A stretch of 64,000 bases of DNA from Thamnaconus septentrionalis (lineage: Eukaryota > Chordata > Actinopteri > Tetraodontiformes > Monacanthidae): the NCBI GenBank assembly GCA_009823395.1, contig CM020515.1, forward strand, positions 9,911,989 through 9,975,988. The letters run 5' to 3'. Shown here piece after piece: positions 47,293-59,283 of the stretch. Both the position numbers and the translations under genes were made by a program. Numbering within the stretch: position 1 is the first letter of the stretch; every line of letters starts with the position of its first letter. The notes under the pieces are model-generated. The model was not told the origin of the DNA, did no database searches, and saw only the letters and a program-made list of their open reading frames with translations.

Positions 47293-47610
47293 CATTCATT
47301 CATTCATTCATCTTCCATACCCGCTTAGTCCCAAGTTCAGGGTCACGGGGGTCTGCTGGAGCCTATCCCAGCTGTCTTAGGGCGAAGGCAGGGTGACACC
47401 CTGGACAAGTCGCCAGTTCATCACAGGGCCACATAGAAACAAACAACCATTCACACTCACATGCACACCTACGGACAATTTAGAATGTTCAATTGACCTC
47501 ACATGCATGTTTTTGGAGTGTGGGAGGAAGCCGGAGAACCCGGAGAGAACCCACGCAAACACAGAGAGAACATGCAAACTCCACACAGAAAGGTCCCAGG
47601 CCCGGGCGAG
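47293..47610 (-). repeat. SINE in reverse orientation
   Basis: Same family as at 39.8 kb, read on the - strand: ATTCATTCATTC tail first, then GCCTATCCCAGCTGTC and TGCAAACTCCACACAGAAAG. The open frames across it are repeat artefacts. Confidence 0.88.
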
Positions 47611-48200
47611 ATAAAACATTATCATAAAATAATATAGAATAATCAAGAAATCTTGAGAAAAGAAGAAATTAATATAATAATATATAATAAAATGTTTTTA
47701 TACAGACAGCTTCACAATCACACTTACAGCCTCCTGGTATATTATTTACAATATATTACCTTTTTTTTTGTCACACCTGCTTCACGACAGCCGTCTCCTC
47801 CACCACCTTGCACCCACCTCATCGGCCATAATCACCTCCACCTGTGACTCCCAGCTGCCAGCAAGCAACCAGCCAGTGTTTAAACACCAGCTCTGCAGTG
47901 CACATGAATGCTAGATTGATTGTCTGGGCATTACTTTGTGTTTTAGGTGATCAATCAGTGATCTGATGGTTTTGTGTTGTTGGGCTCAGTGGACAATGTG
48001 CATATTCTTGGTCTTCAACTCTTGGTTGAGGATCTGAAAAGAAATAGATCTAACAGAGAATATGTCTGATTTTCACTGAAGGTACCATCAAGATACAATA
48101 CTGTATATCCTATGCATAAAAGATCTAGGGAATATAAATTATAATGAGGATTTATTGTCCTGAGACATGTGAGGTGTTTCTCTGTGAGGAGGAAGAGTCA

Positions 48201-48530
48201 ATGCAAATCTCTGGTCTCTTCATCTCTACATATGTGTTGCTGACCTCAGATCACGGACAGTCACACTGCAGACTGGACAGAGACAACTGTTGATTGCTGA
48301 TTGTTTAGTTGTTTTGCTCATCCTGTCTGTTTACTGGGCAGGTAAGATTGTTTGGTGTTTGTTACTCAATAGCTTGTTTAATCAGCTGGATGACACTAAT
48401 AAGCTGTTTAAATGTTTTTTTTAGAATCTGAGGGTCAAACCTTGACTGAGTCTGAATCAGTGGTTAAAAGACATGGAGACTCTCACACACTGATCTGCAC
48501 ATATACAGGAGATTCCGTTTCTAAAACGGT
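48201..48530 (+). pseudogene. IGHV: VH pseudogene, no start codon, truncated in CDR1
   Basis: A perfect Ig octamer ATGCAAAT (48201-48208) precedes a leader homologous to that at 62576 but missing the ATG-bearing bases. V exon from about 48425 reads [18 protein letters not shown] and [13 protein letters not shown], then stops matching near 48530. FR2, FR3 and RSS are absent. Confidence 0.88.
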
Positions 48531-48953
48531 AATGGTTAAATTTTAAATTTTTTTTATGTTTAAAAAAACACACTCCAGAACAGAACATCTGACCTGAAAA
48601 ACTGAGTTTGTTGATTGACATCACTTATCGATGAACAGTTTTGTCACTGCATACCTTAAATAATGAAACACTGATACAAGCCAGATAACAAAATAGTCAA
48701 TTTTCCAGGCTTTTTCAATGAAACCCATGCAGTTGCAAATTTGAACGAGGAAATAATATTAAAAAAGCTGGTATTTTTAATCTTGGAAAAACAAATCATA
48801 TTCATTCGTCCAACTTGCAGCTCTCAGGAAACCAGGCAGATGTCAGATTCAAATCCAGTTTCCTCCTCCCTGTGAGGAGGAGTCGATGCAAAATGATGAA
48901 TTCTTATATCTGACTGCAGAGAGAAGGACAGAGGACAGTGGACACAGTTCAGC

Positions 48954-49426
48954 ATGATGGACTACAGGACGGCACTGCTTCTATTAACCATCTGCTGGAC
49001 AGGTCCACATCTTTATATATACTAATACACATTGACATTGGCCTTTGTCATCAGTTTATTTCATGGTTTCCTTTCTTGGCAGGTGTTGATGGTCAGACTC
49101 TGGTGGAATCTGATCCAGTGGTTAAACGTCCTGGAGAATCACACAGACTGACCTGTTCAGCCTCTGGATTCACATTCAGCAGCTATGAGATGCACTGGGT
49201 CAGACAGGCTGCTGGAAAAGGACTGGAGTGGATCGCATTCATCAGCACTGCCAGTTCACCTATCTACTACTCCCAGTCAGTGAAGGGCAGATTCACTATC
49301 TCCAGGGACGACTCCAGCAGGAAACTCTATCTTCAGATGAACAGTCTGAAAACTGAGGACACTGCAGTGTATTACTGTGCCAGAGAGTCACAGTGACACA
49401 AACCATTAGAGAGCTGAACAAAAACC
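48954..49426 (+). CDS. IGHV: VH segment, conventional [12 protein letters not shown]
   Basis: Leader exon 48954-49002 ([16 protein letters not shown]), V exon 49083-49388. [41 protein letters not shown] (in parts), CDR2 [10 protein letters not shown]3 [13 protein letters not shown]. Heptamer CACAGTG (49389-49395), 22-bp spacer, nonamer ACAAAAACC. The promoter block (CCTCCTCCCTGTGAGGAGGA, ATGCAAAA) and leader are those of the VHH-like array, but FR2 is conventional. It is therefore the best in-window reference for the ancestral state. Confidence 0.93.
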
Positions 49427-49429
49427 CCT

Positions 49430-50275
49430 CAGAGTGACATGAAGCCACCAGAGAAGGCGCTCTAAGACCAAACATCAGCTTACCATGACAGCAAATGGAA
49501 TGAGACGAAAAAGTAATACAAAAATCCTTTCCATTTTTTTTTTTATTCTAACAGCATTACAATCACATCTACAGCATCTTGCTATATGCACACTACAATG
49601 TGACTATGGACATGTCACTATCGCCACTTCACCACCTGGCCCCTCCTGATCCATAATCACCTCCACCTGTGATTCCCAGCAGCCTGCAATAGATCAGCCA
49701 GTATTTAATCCTGTATTGATGGACGGATAACAACTTTGCCTGTTTCTTAACTCATCTTGAAAGGAATGACGAGTTTCTTGGTTCCTTTTTTGCTTGTGAC
49801 TGTGTCTATGTGCTGCGACAACAATTATCAGAGTGTGTTGTGCTCCGCCAGTGAAGAACTTTTCTATCTTGGTCTTTCTTATAAAAAGAAATGGATCCAA
49901 CATTAAAAATGTCCTTCAACCCAACATAATATAATACAATACAATATGACACAATGTGATCTACACCCAAAAAAATCCCAGCTACAAATAATAATGCACT
50001 TTTATTGTCCAGACACATGCTGTCCACTACATCCACTACTGATGAAGTCAACCCATGCAAAATTTTTCAGCAGTGCAGACAACCTATCTCACTGTATTTC
50101 CATATCAATATATCACTCAACACAGGAATAGACACATTTTTAAATTCAATGGCAATGCTGCAACTTGATGCACACTGTTTTGTGTGTGCAGCATAGACTG
50201 ATGATCTTTTTTCATCAACCACTTGAAGGAGGAAAAGTGCTGATCATCCACCTGCTTATCTGACTGCAGAGAGGA
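49430..50275. other. Intergenic between VH segments
   Basis: AT-rich, no gene or RSS recognised. Confidence 0.4.
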
Positions 50276-50302
50276 GAACAAGAGGACACTCAGTGTGACA
50301 CG

Positions 50303-50786
50303 ATGGACGACAAGACAGGACTGTTGATATTAATTATCTGCTGGGCAGGTGAAGATCAGCATGTGTCTTTGCTTTGACTTGCCTTTCATTGCACATTGAC
50401 ATTGGTCTATGTCATCAGTTTTTTCAGGATTTTCTTTCTTGGCAGGTGTTGATGGTCAGACTCTGACACAATCTGACTTGGTGGTTAAACGTCATGGAGA
50501 ATCTCACAGACTGACCTGTTCAGCCTCTGGATTCTCACTCAGCAGCTATGGCATGAACTGGGTCAGACAGGCTCCTGGAAAAGGACTGGAATGGGTTGCA
50601 TACATCAGTGGTGGTGGCACGACTTACTACTCTGACTCATTCAGAGGCCGCTTCACCATCTCCAAAGACAACAACAGACAGCAGCTGTATCTGCAGATGA
50701 ACAGTCTGAGCACTGAAGATTCTGCTGTTTATTACTGTGCCAGACACTCACGGTGACACAAAAACCAGGGGCACTGTACATAAACA
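50303..50786 (+). CDS. IGHV: VH segment, conventional [12 protein letters not shown]
   Basis: Leader exon 50303-50348 ([15 protein letters not shown]), V exon 50446-50748. Cys in [15 protein letters not shown]2 [19 protein letters not shown]2 ISGGGTT, FR3 [13 protein letters not shown]. Heptamer CACGGTG (50749-50755, one mismatch), 22-bp spacer, nonamer ACATAAACA. Intact frame; the RSS is somewhat weaker than its neighbours. Confidence 0.9.
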
Positions 50787-51206
50787 CCTGTTGAAAAATC
50801 ATAGCTTTTCCCACCTCGTCTTAAAATAAAAGAAATTTCTTTGCAAAATACAATAGACAAGCCACATTTATAACTGGTGTTTTTTCCTGGGATTTTAGAT
50901 ATGATTAACCTTGATTATTGTGACTTGGTGGGAGATCTTAATGTCTACAAACTAAGCCACTAATGAACACAATCAATTGTAGCATATGTCAAGAGATGAT
51001 GATCATCTTAAGAGATGATTTCGTTTGACTCATGACTATAATTTCTTAATCAAAGTATTTGTTAAAAAGCCAAAAAGTAAAATGCAACACATGACCAGAG
51101 GACATCACCTTCCCTTTTCATTTATAGCTCACGTGTGTGTCCCTTTATGCAAAGTAAACCTCCTGTATCCTGCTATAAAGACCTGATATCATTCGGTCAG
51201 CCTCAG

Positions 51207-51249
51207 CAGAAGAAGAAGAAGAAGAGAAAGAAGAAGAAGAAGAAGAAGA
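51207..51249. repeat. (GAA)n microsatellite in VH 5' region
   Basis: AAG/GAA repeat just upstream of the leader of the 51283 VH. The same arrangement, with different copy number, precedes the VH at 58392 (58316-58359) and 60642 (about 60596-60609), so it is part of the V family unit. Confidence 0.9.
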
Positions 51250-51282
51250 GAGGCTCCCACTGGACCACCTTCAGTCTTCACC

Positions 51283-51761
51283 ATGTTGTCTGTAGCTCTG
51301 CTGCTGCTGGCTGCTGGATCCAGTGAGTGTCACTGAGGCAGAGACACTGACAGTATGATCAGCTCACACTGAGCGCTCACTGTTAGAACACTGCTTCAAT
51401 GTTCATGTCTTCCTCCACAGGTGTCAAGTGTGAAACGCTGACTCAATCAGCCTCTGTGACTGTGCAGCCAGGACAACGTCTGACCATCAGCTGTCAGGTC
51501 TCCTATTCTGTCAGTGACTATTGGACAGGTTGGATCAGGCAGCCTGCAGGAAAGGGACTGGAGTGGATTGGGAGCAAATATACTGGAAAGACATCTTACA
51601 AAGATTCTCTGAGGAGCCAATTCAGTATCACCTTAGTCGCCTCCAGCAACACATTGACTCTAATTGGACAAAATATGCAGCCTGGAGACACTGCAGTGTA
51701 TTACTGTGCCAGAGATCCACAGTGACACAAACCATTAGAGAGCTGAACAAAAAACCCTCAG
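51283..51761 (+). CDS. IGHV: VH segment, WIRQPAGKGLEW family
   Basis: Leader exon 51283-51322 (MLSVALLLLAAGS), V exon 51421-51717. LTISCQVSYSVSDYW, FR2 [19 protein letters not shown]2 KYTGKT, FR3 [10 protein letters not shown]. Heptamer CACAGTG (51718-51724), 22-bp spacer, nonamer ACAAAAAAC. Intact. Confidence 0.92.
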
Positions 51762-52241
51762 AGTGTCAGAGTGACATGAAGCTACCAGATGAAGCACTAT
51801 AAAACCACACATCATTTCAGTCCACTTCGGCAAGCCTGAAACACAAAATTGTGTAGTAATGATACTAGTATGCTTGAACCAGTCAGTTGCCGTTCTCTCA
51901 GGAAAAAATGCACAAAAACTAGAACATCTGTTCAAACAACAAATGTGCAATTCAAAGCGATTCTGTTGTGTCAATATTCCATGTAAACGCATATTTGAAA
52001 CAGCTTTCCTCATCTCAACAATAATAATGAATCTCAAATTGAAACATATTTTTGAACTCTTATATACCTGTAAAACACTTGTAAATAACCCATTGCTGCA
52101 GTTGTGTGCGCAGCACAGACTGATATTCAAGTTTTCCCAGCCACTTAAGGGAGGAGTCAATGCAAAACTCACTTGATCTTCCAGCTACTTATCTGACTAC
52201 AGAGAGGAGGTCAAAGAACAGAGGACACTCAGTCTGACACG

Positions 52242-52714
52242 ATGGATGACAAGACGGGACTGTTGATATTAATTCTCTGCTGGGCAGGTGATGATCATCA
52301 TTTGTCTTCAATTTGACCTGACTTTTGATTTTAGCTTCAATTACACGAGTATTTGTTTCTGCCTGAACAGGTGCTGATGGTCAGACTCTGGTGGAATCTG
52401 ACCCAGTGGTTAAACGTCCTGGAGAATCTCACAGACTGACCTGTTCAACCTCTGGATTCACACTCAGCAGCTACCCCATGAACTGGGTCAGACAGGCTCC
52501 TGGAAAAGGACTGGAGTGGATCGCTTTCATTCACACTGGCAGTTCACATATTTACTACTCCCAGTCAGTGCAGGGCAGATTCACCATCTCCAGAGACGAC
52601 TCCAGCAATAAACTCTATCTGCAGATGAGCAGTCTGAAGACTGAGGACACTGCAGTGTATTACTGTGCCAGAGATCCACAGTGACACAAACCATTAGAGA
52701 GCTGAACAAAAACC
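52242..52714 (+). CDS. IGHV: VH segment, conventional [12 protein letters not shown]
   Basis: Leader exon 52242-52287 ([15 protein letters not shown]), V exon 52371-52676. Cys in [15 protein letters not shown]2 [19 protein letters not shown]2 [10 protein letters not shown]3 [13 protein letters not shown]. Heptamer CACAGTG (52677-52683), 22-bp spacer, nonamer ACAAAAACC. Intact. Confidence 0.93.
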
Positions 52715-53106
52715 CCTCAGAATGACAAGAAGTCACCAGAGGAGGCACTCTTAGACCAAACATCAGCTCACCATGACAGCAAAAAAGGAACAAGACCATA
52801 TCTAACCGCACCTAGAAAAACAGAAGCAAAACCTCAAAATTAAGTCAAGGCCAACCTTCAAACAGCACATGGTCAAAAAAAAAAAAAAAAAAGATCTGAA
52901 TATAAAATTGATCCATACAGTGTGAATACATTACAGGTTTATTTTCACCTCAGTGGCTTATTTTTGATAATGTCACTCAGGTTTCTTCATCAATGGTCAA
53001 TATGCAAATGATTTCAGTCAACTGGGGCCTTATAAGGAGGTGACATGAAGGTGGAGCATCAGTGAGAAGACAGAGGAGCTCACATCAGCTCAGCGTCAAC
53101 ATCAAC

Positions 53107-53599
53107 ATGGTCTCTGGAGCTCTGACACTGCTGCTGCTGCTGCTGCTGGCTGCTGGATCCTGTGAGCAGCTTCTTCTCTCCCATCAACACATTCACACTC
53201 AACAGTCATCAGATGGATGATGGAGATGGTTGTGATTTGTGTGTCCACAGGTGTGAACGCTGTTGATCTCCTCCAGCCACACTCCATGGCTGTGCAGCCT
53301 GGACAGACTCTGGCCATCAGCTGTCAGGTTTCTGGTTATTCTCTGACTGACGACAACTATGCAACAGGTTGGATCAGACAGCGTGAAGGGAAACCAATGG
53401 ACTGGATTTTCCATCAGTGGGGTGGTGGTAACTTTTATAAGAATGAAGCCCTGAAGAACAAGTTCAGCTACAGCAGGGACACCTCGGCTGGAACTGTGAC
53501 TCTGACAGGACAGAACCTGCAGCCTGTGGACACAGCTGTTTACTACTGTGTGCGTCGCCGCACAGTGATACAAACCAGTGAGAGACCTGCACAAAAACC
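53107..53599 (+). CDS. IGHV: VH segment of a divergent family (WIRQREGKPMDW)
   Basis: Leader exon 53107-53161 (MVSGALTLLLLLLLAAGS), V exon 53251-53560. VNAVDLLQPHSMAVQPGQ, LAISCQVSGYSLTDDNY, FR2 TGWIRQREGKPMDWIF, CDR2 region HQWGGGN, FR3 DTAVYYCVR. Heptamer CACAGTG (53561-53567), 23-bp spacer, nonamer ACAAAAACC (53591-53599), a perfect RSS. It is the only member of this family here. FR2 keeps Trp47 but has PM where GL is usual. Confidence 0.92.
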
Positions 53600-53880
53600 C
53601 CGAACAGTAGCAGCAGTAGAAGTAGAATGTTTCAAACCAATGTAGACCCAACAATGTGTGTGTGTCCTAGGTTTTAAAAAAAATTTTCCCCCAAGATCTA
53701 CCGCAATAATTTAACAAATGTTCATTTAAAGTTGCACATCGTACAAGTCATCAAACATTTAAAATTCTAAGAAGAAGGAAGTCCTAGTCAAATTCTGGTG
53801 GAGTCAATGCAAAACTCCAACACCTCTACCTCTACTTATCATTGTACAGAACAAGGATAGCAGCCACCCAGTTTGACACA

Positions 53881-54341
53881 ATGGACTTCAGGACAGGACT
53901 GGTTCTTTATCTGCTGGGCAGGTGAATATCTGAAATAGTTTATTGTCTTCCAAGTGTGAGGCAACCATCAAATAGGACACATTTATGATTTTCATTGTCT
54001 CGGCAGGTGTTGATGGTCAGACTCTGACCCAATCTGACTCTGTGGTCAAAAGGCCTGGAGAATCTCACACACTGACCTATTCAGCCTCTGGATTCACATT
54101 CAGCAGCTACTGGATGAACTGGGTCAGACAGGCTCCTGGAAAAGGACTGGAGTGGATCGCGTTGATACACACTTATAGTAGTAGGAGGTTCTACTCCGAC
54201 TCAGTCAGAGGCCGCTTCACCATCTCCAGAGACGATAACAGAGAGCAGCTGAATCTGCAGATGGAGGAGGAAGATTCTGCCATTTATTACTGTGCTAGGC
54301 TTACAGTGACTGGAGTTGGTTGAGCAGCTGTACAAAAACCC
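53881..54341 (+). pseudogene. IGHV: VH segment lacking FR1 Cys, leader frameshifted
   Basis: The leader exon 53881-53921 is 41 nt (phase 2), so it does not join in frame with V exon 54007-54301. FR1 reads HTLTYSASG with Tyr in place of the conserved Cys. In FR3, codons are lost ([17 protein letters not shown]). The heptamer is TACAGTG (54302-54308). FR2 is conventional [14 protein letters not shown]. Several independent defects make it a pseudogene. Confidence 0.88.
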
Positions 54342-54344
54342 ACA

Positions 54345-55100
54345 CACTCTATTATTGTGTAGCAGACCCGCATAGAAAATATTATTACTCTGTCATGTTC
54401 CAGAAAATAACCATCTCTGACCTCTTTGCAATCAACACTGGATTTGATAAGAAATACTGTAAAATGAAACCCCTCATTGAGAAAAACAGGTGTTTCTCTC
54501 CCCTCACAGCTTCCATCCATCCAGTGTATTTTATAGGTCAATTGATGCAGCAGTACTTCAACTTCAAACACAAAGTCATTTAAATCACATTTGAATTCCC
54601 TTTGCAATTGTTTCCTCATTGTAATTTTTTAACGTCATCAAAAAACTTTTTTTTTCTTTTTTCTTTTGAACCATGTCTGTCTCTCTCTCCGAGCTCTCTC
54701 TCCCAGCTATTTAATCGTGTATTGATCAATCGCCTGGTCACTACTTTGCCTGTTGCTGAACTTGTCTATGAAGGGATGAAGTGTGTTGTGCTCTGCCAGT
54801 GAACAATGTCTCTAATCCTGGTCTTCAACAGCAGCTGTTGAGGATACCAAGAGAAATGGATCCAACAGTAAATATGTCTGCTGAAGGCATCTTGATACAA
54901 CATATTTTTCACACATAATGTCCAGGATGCAAATGACAATTGATGAGAATTTATTGTCCTGAGAAATTTGAGATGTTTCTCTGTGAGGGGGGAGGAGTCG
55001 ATTAAAATCTTTTTATTATTATTATTATTAGTTTTTTTTAATTTGTTTTACTTTGTTGTTTGTTTAAATGGCTGCATAATTCTAATGACTTATTTCTCTG
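54345..55100. other. Intergenic between VH pseudogenes
   Basis: No gene. From about 54960 it carries a VH-type promoter relic (GAGGGGGGAGGAGTCGATTAAAA), with TTATTATTA repeats where the leader should be. Confidence 0.4.
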
Positions 55101-55109
55101 CTGGACAGG

Positions 55110-55532
55110 TGATAATAATCATGGGACTTCACTTTGATCGGATTTTTGATTTCAGGTTTAAATTATGTTTCTTCATGTCTCGGCAGGTGTTGATGGTCAG
55201 ACTCCGGTGGAATCTGACCCAGTGGTTAAACGTCCTGGTGGAGCTCACAGACTGACCTGTTGAGCCTCTGGATTCACATTCAGCAGCTATCACATGGCCT
55301 GGGTCAGACAGGCTCCTGGAAAAGGACTGGAGTGGATCGGATGGATAAATTATAATGGTGGCACTACCCACTACTCTGACTCAGTCAGGGGCCGCTTCAC
55401 CATCTCCAGAGACAACAGCAGACACCAGCTGTATCTGCAGATGAGCAGCCTGAGGACTGAAGATTCTGCTGTTTATTACTGTGCCAGAGACCCCACAGTG
55501 ACTGGGGTTGGTTGAGCCGCTGCACAAAAACC
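55110..55532 (+). pseudogene. IGHV: VH pseudogene, stop after FR1 Cys, leader degraded
   Basis: Only the leader end (CTCTGCTGGACAG and donor) is recognisable. V exon 55187-55493 has TGA right after the FR1 Cys (LTC, stop, [10 protein letters not shown]). The rest reads [17 protein letters not shown] and [13 protein letters not shown]. Heptamer CACAGTG (55494-55500). Confidence 0.9.
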
Positions 55533-55539
55533 CACATTT

Positions 55540-56115
55540 TGTAGCAGACCCACATGATGATTTTTCTTACTCTCTAATCTTCCAGGTAATAGTGCCTTGA
55601 AATGTCCTTGCGATCAAAAACTGGTGCTTCTCTCCAGTCATAGCTTCCATCCAGTGTCTTTAAAAGGTGAATCGATGCAGCGGAACTTTGACTTCCAACA
55701 CAAAGTCAGTTGAATCACATCAGTGACAAATGTTGACAATATTTTAAATACTTCTTCAAGGTCTAGTGTTGAATAATCCATAATTATTATTTTTTTTTTA
55801 TTATCTTCAGTGTCCCCATTTACAAAATGGCCTACAAACGAGGTTCCAATTTAAATTTGAATGTATATTTATTTATGTTACATAGTTTTACATATATATT
55901 TTTAAACTGATTTATGACATCAGGTTTTAAAATGAAGTGAGTTTTTAATCATTTTTATATAATTTTCTTAATAAAGAAAGCATCATTTATGAAAATCAGT
56001 GTCTTTGGATTCCTTCACTTGTTTGAAGATTTTTTTTTAAACACATCATAAAACAGTGTATGTTTAATGCAGGGCACCCCCACCCCCACCCCTCTCTCAA
56101 CTCTACCACTTCACA
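55540..56115. other. Intergenic between VH segments
   Basis: AT-rich, with a C-rich run near 56076-56092. No gene seen. ATGCAAAC at about 56125 is an octamer-like element of the next VH. Confidence 0.4.
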
Positions 56116-56213
56116 TTTGATTCTATGCAAACTCAGTGACCTTCTGCTTCCTCAGCTATAAAATCTTTAAATCAAGCTCTCAGGGTTCACAGCACTTCAG
56201 CCTCATCATGACC

Positions 56214-56677
56214 ATGTTCTCTGTGGCTCTGCTGCTGCTGCTGGTAGCTGATTGTGAGTCTCTGCATCTGACACTGTCACAGTTTTTTCTTATGCTGATT
56301 GATTTTAGAGTAAACTGGACATTTTCCTTTTTACAGCAGGTGTCAAGTGTGAAACGCTGACTCAACCGGCCTCTGTGACTGTGCAGCCAGGACAACGTCT
56401 GACCATCAGCTGTCAGGTCTCCTATTCTGTCAGCAGCCATCACACACATTGGATCAGACAGCCTGCAGGAAAAGGACTGGAGTGGGTTGGAACAGCACGT
56501 ATTGGATACAACACATTTTACAAAGACTCTCTGAGGAGCCAGTTCAGTATCGCCTTAGACTCCTCCAGCAACACAGTGACTCTAAGCGGACAGAATATGC
56601 AGCCTGGAGACACTGCAGTGTATTACTGTGCCAGAGAGTCACAGTGACACAAACCATAAGAGAGCTGAACAAAATCC
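56214..56677 (+). CDS. IGHV: VH segment, WIRQPAGKGLEW family
   Basis: Leader exon 56214-56253 (MFSVALLLLLVAD); an in-frame ATG six bases upstream is possible. V exon 56340-56639. LTISCQVSYSVSSHH, FR2 THWIRQPAGKGLEWVG, CDR2 ARIGYNT, FR3 [10 protein letters not shown]. Heptamer CACAGTG (56640-56646), 22-bp spacer, nonamer ACAAAATCC. Intact. Confidence 0.92.
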
Positions 56678-57009
56678 TCCTCAGAGTGACATGAGGCCAC
56701 CAGTGGAGGCGTTGTCAGGCCACACAGATTCAGCCTCAACTCACCTTAAGAGTAAACAGAGAATTAAACTTTATTTTTATGTATGCACACAATTAGAAAC
56801 AAAGCAGCAAAACATTTGAGGATACAAAGAGAAAGTGATTCAACAGTAAGAGTTTTCCAATTGGGTGAAAGTCACCATCATGATTGAATAAAATATGAAA
56901 CAACACATGAAAATAATCAGGAGTCCAACGTCATTTGGAAAAATAAAGAATTTGATCTCATGTTTTGTCCTGAAACATGTGACGTTCATCCGTGAAGGGG
57001 GAGGAGTCA

Positions 57010-57017
57010 ATGCAAAT
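57010..57017 (+). promoter_or_regulatory. Perfect Ig octamer ATGCAAAT
   Basis: ATGCAAAT 66 bases upstream of the VH start at 57083, in the order octamer then leader expected for VH promoters. Other perfect copies are at 48201-48208 and 62479-62486; most other VH here have ATGCAAAA or ATGCAAAC. Confidence 0.8.
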
Positions 57018-57082
57018 CTCTAATTTCTTACATCCCTCACAAAGATAAAAAAGACCAGAGAGAAACAACTGTTGGCTTGAAA

Positions 57083-57644
57083 ATGATCAGCTTCGAGTGT
57101 TTTGGTGTTTTGCTCATCTTCTCTGTTTACTGGGCAGGTAAAAAAAACATTTTTTCTTGTGTTCCTGTGTGTTTTCACAGAAGTGAGAAATACTGCGGAA
57201 CACTAATGAGTTGTTAGAAGGTCTCCAGATGCTCATGTGTTGTAAGTCTTCTGATTTCAAAATTATTCATTGTTATTATTATTATTCTTTCTTAGCAGGT
57301 GTTGATGGTCAGACTCTGACACAGTTTGGCCCACTGGTGATGAGTTCTGGAGAATCTCACACACTGACTTGTTATGCCTATGAATTCACATTCAGCCGTT
57401 ACTATATGCACTGGGTCAGACAGGCTCCTGGAAAAGGACTGGAGTGGATTGGAGTCATCTACCCCAATGGTGGCACAACTCTCTATTCTGACTCAGTCAG
57501 AGGCCGCTTCACCATCTCCAGAGACAATAACATACAGCAGGTGTATCTGCAGATGGACAGTCTGAGGACTGAAGATTCTGCTGTTTATTACTGTGCCAGA
57601 GACCCCACATTGACTGGAGCTGGTTGAGCAGCTGTACAAAATCC
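57083..57644 (+). CDS. IGHV: VH segment, conventional [12 protein letters not shown]
   Basis: Leader exon 57083-57137 ([18 protein letters not shown]), V exon 57299-57605. [36 protein letters not shown]2 [18 protein letters not shown]2 [10 protein letters not shown]3 [13 protein letters not shown]. The heptamer is CACATTG (57606-57612, one mismatch), 23-bp spacer, nonamer ACAAAATCC. Intact frame. Confidence 0.9.
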
Positions 57645-57955
57645 CACAGTGCTCATTACACTGTATTAACACCATACTCACATAAAATGCACGTGTGATC
57701 AGTTTAGTATTCCAGGAGTTTTGAGTGATATCAAACTGCATCAACTTGTCTAATTTTTTCATTCTGTTATCTTCAAGACTGGTTGATATTAAATAACATC
57801 TCAGCTTATTTTTTTTTTTTAAATGTGTCACATTGTTGTGGCATTTACTTTGCAAATGCAAAAGCATTTTTAATAATTTGAATAAAACAGTTTCTGTATT
57901 TACTATATTATATTTTCCCAGACATGCTCTCTCTCTCACTCACTCACTCACTCTA

Positions 57956-57973
57956 TGTATGTATGTATGTATG

Positions 57974-58050
<77 letters not shown>
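57956..58050. repeat. (GTAT)n then (CTAT)n microsatellite
   Basis: A few GTAT units followed by about 75 bases of uninterrupted CTAT repeat. The open frames through it are artefacts. Confidence 0.97.
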
Positions 58051-58391
58051 CCCTTCTGTCCCTCTCTGTCATGAAAATCTTATCAGTTCATCAGATATCT
58101 TCTGACACCTCACAAGAGCAAAACCGTACATTTCCCATGATTTGCTATTATAAAAATATTGAAAAGTAATTTTATAATTGAATTCATAAACTGCCCAAAA
58201 TTGTAAACTGAGCTTACTGACAGAAAAACCTTCGAAAAGCCAACAAATTCTCTCTATGCAAAGTGAGCCTCCTACATCCTGCTATAAAGACCTGACATCA
58301 TGCTGTCGGTCTCAGCAGAAGAAGAAGAAGAAGAAGAAGAAGAAGAAGAAGAAGAAGAGAGGCTCCCACTGGACCACCTTCAGTCATCACC

Positions 58392-58873
58392 ATGTTGTCT
58401 GTAGCTCTGCTGCTGCTGCTGCTGCTGGCTGCTGGGTCCAGTGAGTGTCACTGAGGCAGAGACACTGACAGTATGCTCAGCTCACACTGAGCACTCACTG
58501 TTAGAACACTGCTTCAATGTTCATATCTTCCTCCACAGGTGTCAAGTGTGAAACGCTGACTCAGCCGACCTCTGTGACTGTGCAGCAAGGACAACGTCTG
58601 ACCATCAACTGTCAGGTCTCCTATTCTGTCAGTAGCTACTACACAGCTTGGATCAGACAGCCTGCAGGAAAAGGACTGGAGTGGATTGGGAGCAAATATA
58701 CTGGAGACACAGCTTACAAAGATTCTTTGAGGAGCCAGTTCAGTATCACCTTAGACTCCTCCAGCAACACAGTGACTCTCAGCGGACAGAATATGCAGCC
58801 TGGAGACACTGCAGTGTATTACTGTGCCAGAGACCCACAGTGACACAAACCATTAGAGAGCTGAACAAAAACC
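58392..58873 (+). CDS. IGHV: VH segment, WIRQPAGKGLEW family
   Basis: Leader exon 58392-58440 (MLSVALLLLLLLAAGS), V exon 58539-58835. LTINCQVSYSVSSYY, FR2 [19 protein letters not shown]2 KYTGDT, FR3 [10 protein letters not shown]. Heptamer CACAGTG (58836-58842), 22-bp spacer, nonamer ACAAAAACC. Intact. A long GAA repeat lies just upstream. Confidence 0.93.
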
Positions 58874-59283
58874 CCTGACAGTGACATGAGGGCACCAGAG
58901 GAGGCGCTCTAAGACCACACATCATGTTGTTGGCCCAATAACCAGATGATGAGGCTGGACATATGGAAATATTTGAAATAAAAGAAAAGTCAGCAATTTT
59001 TTATATACTACAGAACACATCCACACACATGGCTTGTCAAACAATATGCCATGTCTCAGACTCAAAGCAAGTTTTTCCTCCTTGTGTGGAACCACAGTGC
59101 TAGAGGGAGCTGAGGGAACTGCACAAAAAGATGTGTCCAGCACGAAATGATAATAATAGTCCACTTTGACTTGTCAGTTCACATTTCAAAGGAGGAGTTT
59201 ATGCAAAACTCCCATGTCTTCCACCTCTATTTATGTGTTTACACAGAGCAGGACAGACTACAGTTCAGACCCAGTGCAACAAG

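Noticed and set aside
57924..58169. YLSIYLSI repeat protein
   Set aside because: Translation of the CTAT microsatellite.
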